A DNA stretch of 64,000 nucleotides from Candidatus Nitrosopumilus sediminis (GTDB lineage: Archaea; Thermoproteota; Nitrososphaeria; Nitrososphaerales; Nitrosopumilaceae): contig NC_018656.1 of the NCBI RefSeq assembly GCF_000299395.1, positions 1,488,001 to 1,552,000 of the forward strand, written 5' to 3'. This document shows positions 17,595 through 27,235 of this stretch, in pieces. The position numbers and the translations under genes are program-made. Below the pieces are notes generated by a model. That model was not told where the DNA came from, did no database searches, and saw only the letters and a list, made by a program, of their open reading frames with translations. Numbering within the stretch: position 1 is the stretch's first letter; each line of letters starts with the position of its first letter.

Positions 17595-20378
17595 ATGAAG
17601 AAATTATTGATATTTTTAGTTATTTTATCATCTATATCACTACCATTTGTATATGCACATCCATTTACAGAACAAACTATTCCAAGCTTAGAAACTAATT
17701 CACCTACCGGAACCACAAAAGTAATTGTATTTTTTTCAGAACCAGTTGACATAAACTTTAGTGAACTTAAGGTGCTTGACAATAATGGAAATCAAATAGA
17801 TAACAAAGATACAGATTACTATGAAGGAGAACAATCCCTTATTGTTACAACACCACCATTAGAAGATGGGGTATATACTGCAACAACCAAAGTACTCTCT
17901 AAAGTTGACGGACATCTTGTTCCAGGTGCATTTTTGTTTGCAGTTGGAGATGTGATAGTTGATCCTTCCATTCTAGGAATAGAAAGACCATCAGAGATTG
18001 TATTTTTACCTGAGGCAGGTGCAAGATTTCCAGGGATTGTAGGACAGACAATTGTTCTAGGAGTTGTGATTGCATCTCTATTCATTTGGGGAACACAAAA
18101 TAAAAAAATTATCAAAGAAGAGTTAGAAAAAATTGAAAATATTCATCACGGAAAATTCATGTCGCTTACTGGTATTGGTCTTGGATTAGTTTTTGTTTCA
18201 AATATTTTGATGATTGCAGTACAAAGTATAAGATTAGAAGCATCACCTCTAGATGCAATTCAAACAGACTTTGGAATGACATGGATTCTAAGAATGATCA
18301 TCACAGTGATTTTGTTAGGCATCTGGTTTGGATTAGATAGAAGTAAGAGTTTATCAAATAAAAATCAAATTCCTATGCTTGTTGCTATGCTTGCATTAAT
18401 TTCTACTTCAAGTTTAATTGGACATGGAGCAGCTAGTGGGGAAATGCCTGCACTAGTATTGGATTACATTCACAATTTAGTTTCAGGAATATGGATAGGC
18501 GGAATGATTTATTTTGTTTTTACATTGTTACCAACATTTTCTCAACTTAAAGAACCAAAACGAGAAATGATGAGCCTATTAATGATTCCAAGATTCTCAA
18601 TTGCATTTATCATCGCAGTAGGAATTGTAATCATTACAGGTCCAACACTAATGTGGTTCCTCGAAAGTGATGTAGGATTAATCACTGAATCAGTATATGG
18701 TCAATTAATTATTCTAAAAATTGCAATTGCGGCAGTCATGGTATTGTTAGGAGGATTTTTTCAGTTTAAAGTTCAAAAAAATGCTGAAAAGAATTTTTCA
18801 TCTGGAAAAATTTCAGTCCATAAAAAATTAAAGAGATCACTCAAAGTTGATGCAGTATTAGGAATTATTCTTCTTGGAGTAGTTGCATTACTAACTAATG
18901 GAACGCTTCCTGCAGGTGAAATCCAAAAAGTTGATGCTCAAGAGGTTGTTTATGGTTTTAAGACAATAGAGTTTACTGAAAATGCTAAATTTGATATCGA
19001 TATCTCACCATTTTCTAGCGGTACAAACACAATTCTGGTACAAGTAAGCGACTTTGAAGGGAATCAGCTTTCTGATTTAGATGAAGTCAAAGTAAAGGTT
19101 TCAAACCCATCACGAAATATTGCTCCAATTGAAGTTCCCATGCAAATAATGAAGCAAGGTGAGGATAATGTATCTGAGTTTCAGGGGGAATTAACATTTG
19201 GATTTTCTGGAGAATGGCTAGTGGAAATTGATGCCCAGAGAACTGAAAACGCAAATGAATCAAAATTGATGAATTTGCTTGTAAAACCAAAACTAGCAAA
19301 TATTCAAACTCAGATTACAGAGTATGAATTACCAGAAGACGCAAAGCCTCTCTTTCCAGTATATGATGGAAATAATTCAATTTGGTTAAGTGACGCATCA
19401 TCTCCTAAATTATGGCAATTTTCACTTGACACTCTAGAATTTTCTTCATATTCATTTGATGGACTAACTACAACATTTCTTACACAAGACAATAAAGGAA
19501 ATATTTGGTTTACAGACACTCCAGCAAATCAAATAGGATTTATCGATCCTGATACAAAACAAATTACAACAAAAACAATTCCAAAATTAGATCCGGTAAT
19601 TTCAAAGAATACACCATTATTCATCAAATCAGATTTTGATGGGAATATTTGGATTACCATAGTTAACAAAGATAGAATTGTAAAATATTTACCTGAAGAA
19701 GATGAATTTGAAGAAATTGTATTATCAGGAAAAGAAAATCTGCCGTTTGCTTTAGCATTTGATGATAATGGAAGGATGTGGTATACTAGTACGGGTTCAG
19801 GAAAGATTGGATATATTGATCCTGATGACAATGATATAACTGAAATCTCAACTGATACAGTTTTACAAGGTCCTGAAGCATTGTTATTTGACAAGGACGG
19901 AAACCTATGGATTGCAGAGCATACAGGCTTGGCAATCACTAAATTTAATCCAGTCTTAGAGACTTTTGAGAGAATTTCAGTTCCTGATGAGGAAGCATTA
20001 CCATTTGGAATGACATTTGACAAATATGGAAATGTATGGTTTGCACAACATACGATTGATTCACTTGGAGTATATGATCCTGATAATAATAATTTAATCG
20101 AAGTTCCTATTCCGACTGAAACATCATTTGTTCAATTTATGACATCAGATGGAAATGACAATGTATGGTTTGTTGAGCAGCAATCAAATAAAATTGGAAT
20201 GGTTAAACTTACAGAGATTCCAGTAATACCATCACAAATAGAATCGTTAAATGAAATTAAAATTAAATATGCTGAACTTGCATCTCCTCTAATTGCTTTG
20301 GGAATAATAGCAACATCGTTATTTTATGTAAAAAGCATACAAGATAAAAGAAGATTAAATTCCTTGATTAATTCTTAG
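17595..20378 (+). CDS. CopC-CopD fusion with a C-terminal beta-propeller
   Basis: 927 residues. The order is a signal peptide, a CopC domain (about 22-118, AHPFTEQTIPSLETNSPTG at its start), and a CopD multi-helix membrane domain (about 150-430). Then come an extracellular beta domain and a propeller of repeated GN-I/V-WF units with FID/YD-PD turns (about 560-880), resembling virginiamycin-B-lyase-type propellers, and a final membrane helix. CopC binds copper and CopD is thought to move it across the membrane. I infer the propeller is a surface interaction or sensor module. The 3' end overlaps the convergent permease gene by 11 bases. Confidence 0.88.
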   Translation: MKKLLIFLVILSSISLPFVYAHPFTEQTIPSLETNSPTGTTKVIVFFSEPVDINFSELKVLDNNGNQIDNKDTDYYEGEQSLIVTTPPLEDGVYTATTKVLSKVDGHLVPGAFLFAVGDVIVDPSILGIERPSEIVFLPEAGARFPGIVGQTIVLGVVIASLFIWGTQNKKIIKEELEKIENIHHGKFMSLTGIGLGLVFVSNILMIAVQSIRLEASPLDAIQTDFGMTWILRMIITVILLGIWFGLDRSKSLSNKNQIPMLVAMLALISTSSLIGHGAASGEMPALVLDYIHNLVSGIWIGGMIYFVFTLLPTFSQLKEPKREMMSLLMIPRFSIAFIIAVGIVIITGPTLMWFLESDVGLITESVYGQLIILKIAIAAVMVLLGGFFQFKVQKNAEKNFSSGKISVHKKLKRSLKVDAVLGIILLGVVALLTNGTLPAGEIQKVDAQEVVYGFKTIEFTENAKFDIDISPFSSGTNTILVQVSDFEGNQLSDLDEVKVKVSNPSRNIAPIEVPMQIMKQGEDNVSEFQGELTFGFSGEWLVEIDAQRTENANESKLMNLLVKPKLANIQTQITEYELPEDAKPLFPVYDGNNSIWLSDASSPKLWQFSLDTLEFSSYSFDGLTTTFLTQDNKGNIWFTDTPANQIGFIDPDTKQITTKTIPKLDPVISKNTPLFIKSDFDGNIWITIVNKDRIVKYLPEEDEFEEIVLSGKENLPFALAFDDNGRMWYTSTGSGKIGYIDPDDNDITEISTDTVLQGPEALLFDKDGNLWIAEHTGLAITKFNPVLETFERISVPDEEALPFGMTFDKYGNVWFAQHTIDSLGVYDPDNNNLIEVPIPTETSFVQFMTSDGNDNVWFVEQQSNKIGMVKLTEIPVIPSQIESLNEIKIKYAELASPLIALGIIATSLFYVKSIQDKRRLNSLINS

Positions 20379-21192
20379 ATAATAATCCTGCAGATTTTAT
20401 TCCCATGGTTCCTGCAAGTAAACCAATTGCCATCAGTACAATAGTTCCTGCTGGCGTAATATCAAATATGTAAGATATCAAAATTCCTACAACCACCGAA
20501 AAGATTGAAAAGCTCATTGAAATTATTGCAGTTTGCTTGAATCCCTTTCCATACATTATTGCAGTTACATTTGGAATTACAAATAGAGCTGAAATTAGTA
20601 ATACACCTACCAGTTGAATTGATGTAACTACAGTGATTCCTGCCATAAAGACTATCAAATAATTTATTTTTTCTACAGGAACCCCACTGACTTTAGCTTG
20701 TTCCTCATTGAATGTGGAATAAAGAAATTGTCTATAGAATATCAAAATTACAATTAGAATAACACCAGTCAAAGCTAAGATTAAGATCGTGTCATCAACA
20801 CTAACTAACAAAATACTACCAAACAGAAAGCTAAAGATATCAATTGTAAAGCCTCCAGATAATCCAATAATTACGAGCCCAACTGCTATGCCTGAGGACA
20901 GTAATACAGCAATTGATGCATCTCCAGAAATATTGTATCTATCTTTGATTTTTGTTATAATTAGTGCACTAGCAATAGAAACACCATATGCTGTCCATAA
21001 TGGATAAACACCTGCTAGTAATCCTAATGCAATTCCACCAAATGATGAATGAGCAATTGCGTCACCAAATAATGAATAACGTCTTAAAACTAGAAAGAGT
21101 CCTACAACTGAACAAAGAATTGCAATAGCAATTCCTGAAATTAATGCTCTATGCATAAAACTGAAAGTTAAAATCTCAAAAGACATGATCAA
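20368..21192 (-). CDS. metal ABC transporter permease (ZnuB/MntB family)
   Basis: 274 residues with about eight membrane helices. It carries the family's GDAIAHSSFGGIALG loop and the QLVGVLLISALFVIPN segment of ABC-3 permeases, which import Zn, Mn or related divalent metals. It is the last gene of the binding protein-ATPase-permease operon and its start overlaps the ATPase gene by four bases. The metal cannot be decided from the permease. The divergent NikR-like regulator and the His-rich binding protein point to zinc or nickel. Confidence 0.9.
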   Translation of the reverse strand: MIMSFEILTFSFMHRALISGIAIAILCSVVGLFLVLRRYSLFGDAIAHSSFGGIALGLLAGVYPLWTAYGVSIASALIITKIKDRYNISGDASIAVLLSSGIAVGLVIIGLSGGFTIDIFSFLFGSILLVSVDDTILILALTGVILIVILIFYRQFLYSTFNEEQAKVSGVPVEKINYLIVFMAGITVVTSIQLVGVLLISALFVIPNVTAIMYGKGFKQTAIISMSFSIFSVVVGILISYIFDITPAGTIVLMAIGLLAGTMGIKSAGLLSKN

Positions 21193-21911
21193 TGATGATG
21201 CATATGTTCCTGCATCGAGGCCTCAGAATATTGCTTAACTAGCGCATCATCAGAAAAGAATTTTTCAGATTCGCCATGAAAGAATAATGTTCTATTCAAA
21301 CATGCCACATGATTTGCTAATTTATTAACAGCATCCAAATCATGCGATGACCAAATGATTGTAATTTTTTGTTTAGAGTTTAATTCACGAAGAATACTGT
21401 AAAACAAATCAATACTCTGTTGATCAATTCCTGTAACTGGTTCATCTAAGATCAATATCTTAGGATTATTTACAAGAGCTTTTGCAATAAAGACACGTTG
21501 TTGTTGTCCTCCAGACAGTTCTCCTATTCTTCTATTACGTAATTCATGTATCCATAACTGCTGTAAAATCTCATCAATTTTATTTTCATCAGATTCTTTT
21601 CTTAGTCCCATTCGGACTACATCAGTAACTGTGACAGGGAAGTTTTTTTCAAAGATTGGCTTTTGTGGAACATATCCAAGTTCTTTAAGGTAATTTTTTG
21701 ATTTTTTTATGTCTTCATCAAAAAATTTGATAGTTCCTTTGTATTTTGTATGAAGTCCAAGCATAGATGCAAAGAGGGTAGATTTTCCTGCTCCGTTAGG
21801 TCCAATTATGCCTAGAAAATCACCTTGATTGACAACTAGACTGACATTATCTAGAGCCTTTACATCAGGATATTGAACTGTCAAATTGTTAATTTCAACT
21901 ACTTTCAACAT
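21189..21911 (-). CDS. metal ABC transporter ATP-binding protein (ZnuC-like)
   Basis: 240 residues with Walker A GPNGAGKST (about 37-45), Q-loop, signature LSGGQQQRV, Walker B ILILDEPVTG and the H-loop histidine in IIWSSHDLDA. The tail is His-rich (EHMHHH), common in zinc-importer ATPases. It powers uptake with the permease at 20368 and the binding protein at 21905. Both joints are overlaps of a few bases, so the three are one operon. Confidence 0.93.
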   Translation of the reverse strand: MLKVVEINNLTVQYPDVKALDNVSLVVNQGDFLGIIGPNGAGKSTLFASMLGLHTKYKGTIKFFDEDIKKSKNYLKELGYVPQKPIFEKNFPVTVTDVVRMGLRKESDENKIDEILQQLWIHELRNRRIGELSGGQQQRVFIAKALVNNPKILILDEPVTGIDQQSIDLFYSILRELNSKQKITIIWSSHDLDAVNKLANHVACLNRTLFFHGESEKFFSDDALVKQYSEASMQEHMHHH

Positions 21912-22819
21912 AATGCCTCCTTGAGATTTTCAAGATTTTTAGTCATTTTTGAAATATAATTCCCTTCTGATACAATTTCAAGTGGAGACAAAACCAAAAC
22001 TTTGCCACCGATTTCGTTAGCAATTATTTGTGAAGTTTTTGTGTTAATAGTTTCTTCACTAAAAATTATGTTAATGTTTAATTCTCTAGCTGTTGATATA
22101 ATATTCTCTAATGTTTTTGCTGTAACTTCCCCATGTAAATCATTTGTTGCAATAATAGTATGTTGATTTAGATCATATTCCTTTGCAAAATATGAAAATG
22201 AATCATGAAATGCAATGAAATCATTATTACAATTCGATAATTCATTTCTAATTTTTGAATCAAGTAAATCTAATTGTTCATTATATTTTTCTGCATTTGT
22301 TTGATAAAATTCTCTATTTTCAGGATCTGCATCAGAGAATGCTAGTGCAATATTTTGGACTTGTTTTTTAGCAAAAACAGGATTCAGCCAAATGTGTGGA
22401 TCTTCTAATTTTTCAGAATGTTCTTTATCATCATCTTGAGGATGTATTATTGTAATTCCAATACTTGTATCAACTATAGTTCCTTGATAATTATTTTCAA
22501 CCAAATTATCAACCCAACTTTCAAAACCAACGCCATTTATTACAATCAGATCTGATTTTTGCATTTGTTGTACATCTTTGATTGTAGGTTCCCAATCATG
22601 TGGTTCAACTCCAACTGGGACCAATAATGTAACATCTACTTTTTCCTGACCGACTATTTGTGAAAATTCATGAAGCGGGTTAAATGATGAGATTACCTGA
22701 AGTTTTGGATTATCAATATGTGTAAACTGCTGATTTGAATTTGTGCTATAAACAACAAGAGAAGATAATGGAATCACTATAGATATCGCAATTATTGCTA
22801 GTTTTGTTTGGGTATTCAC
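21905..22819 (-). CDS. metal ABC transporter substrate-binding protein (ZnuA-like)
   Basis: 304 residues starting with GTG at 22819. One hydrophobic N-terminal segment anchors or exports it. Metal-site histidines of cluster A-I solute-binding proteins are in PVGVEPHDWEPT, EDPHIWLNP and FIAFHDSFSYF, with a late acidic ligand region near NIIFSEETI. Between them lies a short His/Asp-rich loop (HPQDDDKEHSEKLEDPH) typical of zinc-specific members. A TATA-like box at 22846-22856 sits about 26 bases upstream, consistent with a leaderless GTG start. Confidence 0.9.
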   Translation of the reverse strand: MNTQTKLAIIAISIVIPLSSLVVYSTNSNQQFTHIDNPKLQVISSFNPLHEFSQIVGQEKVDVTLLVPVGVEPHDWEPTIKDVQQMQKSDLIVINGVGFESWVDNLVENNYQGTIVDTSIGITIIHPQDDDKEHSEKLEDPHIWLNPVFAKKQVQNIALAFSDADPENREFYQTNAEKYNEQLDLLDSKIRNELSNCNNDFIAFHDSFSYFAKEYDLNQHTIIATNDLHGEVTAKTLENIISTARELNINIIFSEETINTKTSQIIANEIGGKVLVLSPLEIVSEGNYISKMTKNLENLKEALC

Positions 22820-22855
22820 GTTGCAATTCCAACCAAATTATTAATAAATTTATAA

Positions 22856-22870
22856 AATCTTAATAAGATT
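22856..22870. promoter_or_regulatory. palindromic operator candidate between znuA-like and nikR-like genes
   Basis: AATCTTA-A-TAAGATT is a perfect palindrome around a single central base. It lies exactly between the TATA-like box of the leftward binding-protein gene (about 22846-22856) and that of the rightward regulator (CTTATAAG, 22881-22888). A repressor bound here would block both promoters. The likely ligand is the ribbon-helix-helix regulator encoded next to it; this is inference. Confidence 0.5.
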
Positions 22871-22909
22871 AATTGCTAAACTTATAAGATAATTAATAAC
22901 ATTAGGCAT

Positions 22910-23293
22910 ATGCCAATAGTCTCAATCTCATTAAATGATGAGATTCTCTCAGAATTAGACAAGCTTCAATCTTCTATGGGATTTTCAGGAAGATCTGAAG
23001 CTATCAGAGCTGGAATTAGAGCGTTTGTTTCAGAGGAAAAACAAAAGGCAGATTTGGCAGGAAATATTCATGCAATTCTTTTGGTAGTGCACAATGATGA
23101 ATTTGATCATGTTGTTTCTGGAATCACACATAATTTTGAAGATCTTATTACAACACATCTTCATAGTAAAATTGAGAAAGAGAAATGTATGGAACTTTTT
23201 CTCATCGATGGAGATGCAGAAAAGGTATCCACAATGACAAAAGATTTTCAAATAAATAAAAACATGGATACTGTTAAGCTGGTAGCACTTTAG
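22910..23293 (+). CDS. NikR-like metal-responsive ribbon-helix-helix regulator
   Basis: 127 residues. An N-terminal ribbon-helix-helix (about 1-45, MPIVSISLNDEILSELDKLQ, then GFSGRSEAIRAGIR) is followed by an ACT-like C-terminal domain. The four nickel ligands of NikR appear in order: H in GITHNFEDL, H-L-H in TTHLHSK and C in EKCMELFLIDGDA. It diverges from a zinc-type importer operon across 90 bases with a shared palindrome. I infer that it represses that operon when metal is replete. The metal could be nickel or another divalent ion. Confidence 0.88.
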   Translation: MPIVSISLNDEILSELDKLQSSMGFSGRSEAIRAGIRAFVSEEKQKADLAGNIHAILLVVHNDEFDHVVSGITHNFEDLITTHLHSKIEKEKCMELFLIDGDAEKVSTMTKDFQINKNMDTVKLVAL

Positions 23294-24648
23294 ATATTAA
23301 GTGAACTTTTCCTTGTTACAAAAATTACACTCATTATAGAAATTGTTAATACAAAAATTACAATACTCCCAAATTCAGGTACAACAACTAAAGCAAATTC
23401 AGTTTCTTGTCCTGTATTTCGAATATTTTCAAATTTGATTATTGTCGGACCTGTTTGACCTTCACCAAATGTAAATTTTTCAAAGTCTCCACCAACTTGC
23501 GCCATTCCAGATACACGATGAATTTCTTTACCATTTTGGATTATTACAAATGTATAATCAGAACTTCTCAGAGGTTCATTTGTTCTTCCATCTCTAATAG
23601 TGAAAATGAAATTTGTGGGAACTTCAGGTTGAACTTCTAATGGATCCCAAGACAAATTAACTTTAAAGTCTTCACTTTTTGTATAAGCTTCTAAAGGAAA
23701 TGCAATATCTTCGCTAGTAGATAATGTAAATAACATATTATCAGGTAGGGGTTTATCAGATTTTTTCATTTCATTTTTCATATAACGCAAATGATCTTGC
23801 AGTAGAACAAGATGAACAATTCTTTCATTGTCTTCTGTATAATCATCAACTGATACAGATGATTTGAAAAGTTCAATTCCATTAACAGTTGCAGAATAAC
23901 TAGGAGGCAAAAATTCTACAAAATCTTTAGGGAAATGTGTTTCAACATGAACTACAGATACATGTGACATTTGTTTTTCACTCCAGTCAAAAGGCATTTC
24001 AAATCGAATTTCTTTTGCATCAGAGTCATATACGAAATTAGTTACAGTATCAAAATATGATTTTGAGCGGAATTCAACATCATTATTTTCAGAGTCTTGT
24101 TGTATGAAAGATATAGTCTCAATCAGGCTCAAATCTGCATTATAGATGCCTGAATCCTCTATGATATTGGTAGGCTCATCAATTGTTCTGACCTCAATCT
24201 CAAAATTGTATAAACCACCTGAATTAAACAAAGGTCCTGAAATTTCTACAGGATTAGATTCAGTTCCATGCCAAGCCCCAAGCAAAGAGTCTTGCTCACC
24301 ATGAATTGTTATTTCAGAATCTTCAGTTGGAGTAACTATAATCGGTAAAACACCATTTTCAGAAAAGAAATAATTTCTAAAAATCATTTTATCTTTATGG
24401 AATAATCCAATCAGAAAAGTTACATTTTTTGCATTTTCTTTGGATTCATCTTCTACTGCAGTGATTGTAATTTGATCCTGTCGATTCTCAAAATACATTG
24501 GCATTTCTACCATGATGGACAGTTGCTTCCCTTGAACATCTACAGATGAAATTGTGTCAACACCAAATCCATGTCCATAAACACTAGATGCAGGAAACAA
24601 CAAACATACGACTATCGCAAAGATTCCAAAATTTTTTAAGGATATCAT
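23290..24648 (-). CDS. secreted PEFG-CTERM surface protein
   Basis: 452 residues with a signal peptide (about 1-25, ending SSVYGHGFG) and a C-terminal VVPEFGSIVIFVLT tail plus basic end, an archaeosortase-type sorting signal. The body is paralogous to the 533-aa and 568-aa proteins of this window: early GHGFG and DVQGKQLSI, a central MPFDWS, and VVHVETHFPKDF before a VNGIEL turn. It lacks their WW modules and carries the PEFG anchor instead. Its start overlaps the LON-domain gene by four bases. Confidence 0.82.
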   Translation of the reverse strand: MISLKNFGIFAIVVCLLFPASSVYGHGFGVDTISSVDVQGKQLSIMVEMPMYFENRQDQITITAVEDESKENAKNVTFLIGLFHKDKMIFRNYFFSENGVLPIIVTPTEDSEITIHGEQDSLLGAWHGTESNPVEISGPLFNSGGLYNFEIEVRTIDEPTNIIEDSGIYNADLSLIETISFIQQDSENNDVEFRSKSYFDTVTNFVYDSDAKEIRFEMPFDWSEKQMSHVSVVHVETHFPKDFVEFLPPSYSATVNGIELFKSSVSVDDYTEDNERIVHLVLLQDHLRYMKNEMKKSDKPLPDNMLFTLSTSEDIAFPLEAYTKSEDFKVNLSWDPLEVQPEVPTNFIFTIRDGRTNEPLRSSDYTFVIIQNGKEIHRVSGMAQVGGDFEKFTFGEGQTGPTIIKFENIRNTGQETEFALVVVPEFGSIVIFVLTISIMSVIFVTRKSSLNI

Positions 24649-25355
24649 TGTACTGTTAGTAATTTTTCAACTCGTTTAATTAGTTCATCCATGGATGTTG
24701 CTTCTAAAATGGGTTGGAGGTCATTAGGATCCTTGGCGCCTAATGCTGATAAAGAGTAAATATAGTCAATTGTCGGTGTGTCAGTATTCAGATAATATTG
24801 TTCTAAAACATGATCCAATGAATGAGAATCAACGACTTGAGGTAAAGCTTGTTTGATTATTTTCTTTTTCCACATTTCAACTAAATGTTCCCATTTTTCA
24901 AGTGAGATATTCTCATCAATTTCAGGAATCATTTCAACTTCAGCTTGAATGTACATTTTTTCTTCTGTTCCTATTTTTTCATGCAATTCAGAAATTTCTT
25001 GGTGTCCCTCTACTGAAAGGGGATCATAATTTTCAGGTTGAGTAATTGATGGTGGAATAATTCTTTTAATTTTAAATGAATTTCTTCCAATGGTTTCAAT
25101 GTGCAATTGCAATCCATCAAGTTCTACATCTTCACACTTTGAAATTTTGGCAATGGTACCTATCAATTTAGGAGAGTTCCATCCATTGATAGAGTTATTT
25201 TCATCAATCAAACATACACCAAACTGGCCATCACCAAGCATGCAATCATCAACTAGTTGCTTATATCGAGGCTCAAAAATTCGAAGTGGTAGTTCTTGCC
25301 TTGGAAATAATACCAGGTCTAGTGGAAAAATGGGAATTATTTTAGTTTCAGTCAA
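24645..25355 (-). CDS. stand-alone LON substrate-binding domain protein
   Basis: 236 residues that match only the N-terminal domain of Lon protease: FPLDLVLFPRQELPLRIFEPRYKQLVDDCM, then GQFGVCLIDE and GTIAKISKCED. There is no AAA+ or protease part. Such free LON domains occur in many prokaryotes and are assumed to bind protein substrates; the role is not settled. It lies between pyrB and the PEFG protein on one strand, overlapping the latter by four bases, so it may be part of a longer transcript. Confidence 0.82.
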   Translation of the reverse strand: MTETKIIPIFPLDLVLFPRQELPLRIFEPRYKQLVDDCMLGDGQFGVCLIDENNSINGWNSPKLIGTIAKISKCEDVELDGLQLHIETIGRNSFKIKRIIPPSITQPENYDPLSVEGHQEISELHEKIGTEEKMYIQAEVEMIPEIDENISLEKWEHLVEMWKKKIIKQALPQVVDSHSLDHVLEQYYLNTDTPTIDYIYSLSALGAKDPNDLQPILEATSMDELIKRVEKLLTVQ

Positions 25356-25406
25356 CTACTGATATTGGAATGTCTCTAGATATATGGAATACGGATTTTC
25401 TAAAAA

Positions 25407-26336
25407 TTAAAATCCATTTTCATTGATAATCATACCTAATAGTGCAGAACGAGTATATTTTCCATATTCGGCTTGCTCAAAATATTTGGCATTTTTTGTT
25501 TTGTCAACATCAGCTGAAATTTCATCTATTCTTGGCAGTGGATGTAAAATTATGGCATCGTCTTTCATTCTTTTTAACATATCTAATCCTACAACATAAC
25601 TTCCTTTAACTTTGAGATATTCTTCTTCATCAGGAAATCTCTCTTTTTGGATTCTTGTGACATAGAGAACATCAAGATCATCTAGATGTTCTTCAATGTC
25701 AGTAGTTTCAGTCAAGTCTAATCTTTTTTTAATTTCATAAGTTGAATCTGATCTTATTCTTAGTGATTCAGGAGAAATCAATCTTACATCTACATCATAA
25801 TTTCCTAGTCCATGTAATAGAGAATATACTGTGCGACCATATTTTAAATCCCCTACAATTCCGATTTTTAGCCCATCAATCTTTTTCTTTTCTTTTTTGA
25901 TTGTAAACAAATCTTGAATTGCTTGAGTTGGATGTTCTTCAGTTCCACTACCTGCATTGATTACTGGTTTATCAGAAATTTCAGCTGCAAATCTACTTGA
26001 CCCATCCAAAGGATGACGTAAAACAAGAATATCTGAATAAATTGACATAATCCTAACAGTATCTGCAAGACTCTCACCTTTCTGAGTGGATGAAGATGTA
26101 ATATCAGAAATTCCCAATGAGTTGCCACCAATTGAGGCCATAGCCGAATCAAAACTTAAACGAGTTCTGGTACTTGGTTCATAAAACAAATATCCTAATG
26201 TTTTTCCTTTACAAATTTCTCTTCTATCAAAGGGGCTCAGATTAAGGATTTTATCAGTGGATGTAAAGATAGTTTCTAATTGTTCTTTAGTATAGTCCTT
26301 AATCGAGATTATGTCTTTTTGGTAGAACTCGTTCAT
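25407..26336 (-). CDS. pyrB: aspartate carbamoyltransferase catalytic subunit
   Basis: 309 residues, the usual length. It joins carbamoyl phosphate and aspartate in pyrimidine synthesis. The carbamoyl-phosphate motif FYEPSTRTRLSF (about 50-60) and the HPLPRIDEIS segment near the C-terminus are both intact, and the aspartate-binding domain carries the expected loop. It diverges from pyrI with only 41 bases between the starts, so the two promoters must overlap. Confidence 0.96.
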   Translation of the reverse strand: MNEFYQKDIISIKDYTKEQLETIFTSTDKILNLSPFDRREICKGKTLGYLFYEPSTRTRLSFDSAMASIGGNSLGISDITSSSTQKGESLADTVRIMSIYSDILVLRHPLDGSSRFAAEISDKPVINAGSGTEEHPTQAIQDLFTIKKEKKKIDGLKIGIVGDLKYGRTVYSLLHGLGNYDVDVRLISPESLRIRSDSTYEIKKRLDLTETTDIEEHLDDLDVLYVTRIQKERFPDEEEYLKVKGSYVVGLDMLKRMKDDAIILHPLPRIDEISADVDKTKNAKYFEQAEYGKYTRSALLGMIINENGF

Positions 26337-26377
26337 TCTTTCAATAATATATACAGGTGACTATACAAAGTATTCTG

Positions 26378-26839
26378 ATGGAACAGTCCGACCTTATGGT
26401 TCGACGAATTAAGGAAGGTACTGTAATTGACCATATAGATGAAGGCAAGGGTCTTCAGGTTCTTAATGCTTTGAGAATAAACGGGGAGGATGGAAGTCTA
26501 ATCACCATAGCCCTAAATGTTCCAAGTGGTAAATTCAAGAAAAAAGACATTATCAAAGTTGAAAACAAGTTTCTAAAAGACGATGACACAAACAAGCTAG
26601 CAGTCATTGCCCCAAAGGCAACAATCAACATGATTAAAGAATACAAACTTGTGGAGAAGAGAAGAGTGGCATTGCCTAATGAGATTGACAGGATTTTTAG
26701 ATGTTCAAATCCTGATTGCATTACAAACAGTACAGAATACATTGAATCAGTGATGGATGTAATTGACAAGGAAGGAAGAGTTCTCAAGTGCAGATATTGT
26801 GCAAGAGTACTGGATGTTAACAAGCTAAAATACAATTAA
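26378..26839 (+). CDS. pyrI: aspartate carbamoyltransferase regulatory subunit
   Basis: 153 residues from the ATG at 26378 (MEQSDLMVRRIKEG), chosen over an in-frame GTG at 26357 because family members begin just before the VRRIKEGTVIDHI strand and a TATA-like AATATATA lies about 26-33 bases upstream. The nucleotide-binding domain is followed by a C-terminal four-cysteine zinc domain (CSNPDC...CRYCARV) that contacts PyrB. It confers feedback control by CTP and activation by ATP in known enzymes. Confidence 0.93.
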   Translation: MEQSDLMVRRIKEGTVIDHIDEGKGLQVLNALRINGEDGSLITIALNVPSGKFKKKDIIKVENKFLKDDDTNKLAVIAPKATINMIKEYKLVEKRRVALPNEIDRIFRCSNPDCITNSTEYIESVMDVIDKEGRVLKCRYCARVLDVNKLKYN

Positions 26840-26877
26840 ACAAAAAATCTAAAAATTTGAAAAATATGTAGTTTGGA

Positions 26878-27183
26878 CTATTGTCCTAAGATGATAAACA
26901 TCATAACTATACCGTAGATTGCGATTGACTCGACCATACCTACGAAGATGAACACCTTTGACTGTAAAGCTGGGTTCTCACTAATGACTGCAAGACCTGC
27001 TGCACCTACTTGACCAAGACCTATTCCTGCTCCACCGGCTGCAATACCAAATGCTAAACCAGCACCTAAGAGTTTCATAGAGTCGCCACCAGATGCACCA
27101 TCTTCTGCTGCAAATGCAACTCCAGTTGAACCTAGAATTGAAATTGCTGATGCTGCCAAAAGTAACATGACGATAGATTTCAT
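26878..27183 (-). CDS. atpK: A-type ATP synthase proteolipid (K/c) subunit
   Basis: 101 residues. A cleavable-looking N-terminal segment (ends GVAFAAEDG) precedes two glycine-rich membrane helices. Helix 1 is GAGLAFGIAAGGAGIGLGQV, and helix 2 contains VGMVESIAIYG with the ion-carrying glutamate. These form the rotor ring. It is the last gene of the atpE-A-B-D-small ORF-K run. Confidence 0.95.
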   Translation of the reverse strand: MKSIVMLLLAASAISILGSTGVAFAAEDGASGGDSMKLLGAGLAFGIAAGGAGIGLGQVGAAGLAVISENPALQSKVFIFVGMVESIAIYGIVMMFIILGQ

Positions 27184-27235
27184 TTACGATCAAGCTCCAT
27201 GATATCCATATTTAAATCATGATGAGATAAGAGTC

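Noticed and set aside
17819-20023. Minus-strand frames of 69-164 residues
   Set aside because: Shadows of the CopC-CopD-propeller gene, with repeats that mirror its coding repeats.
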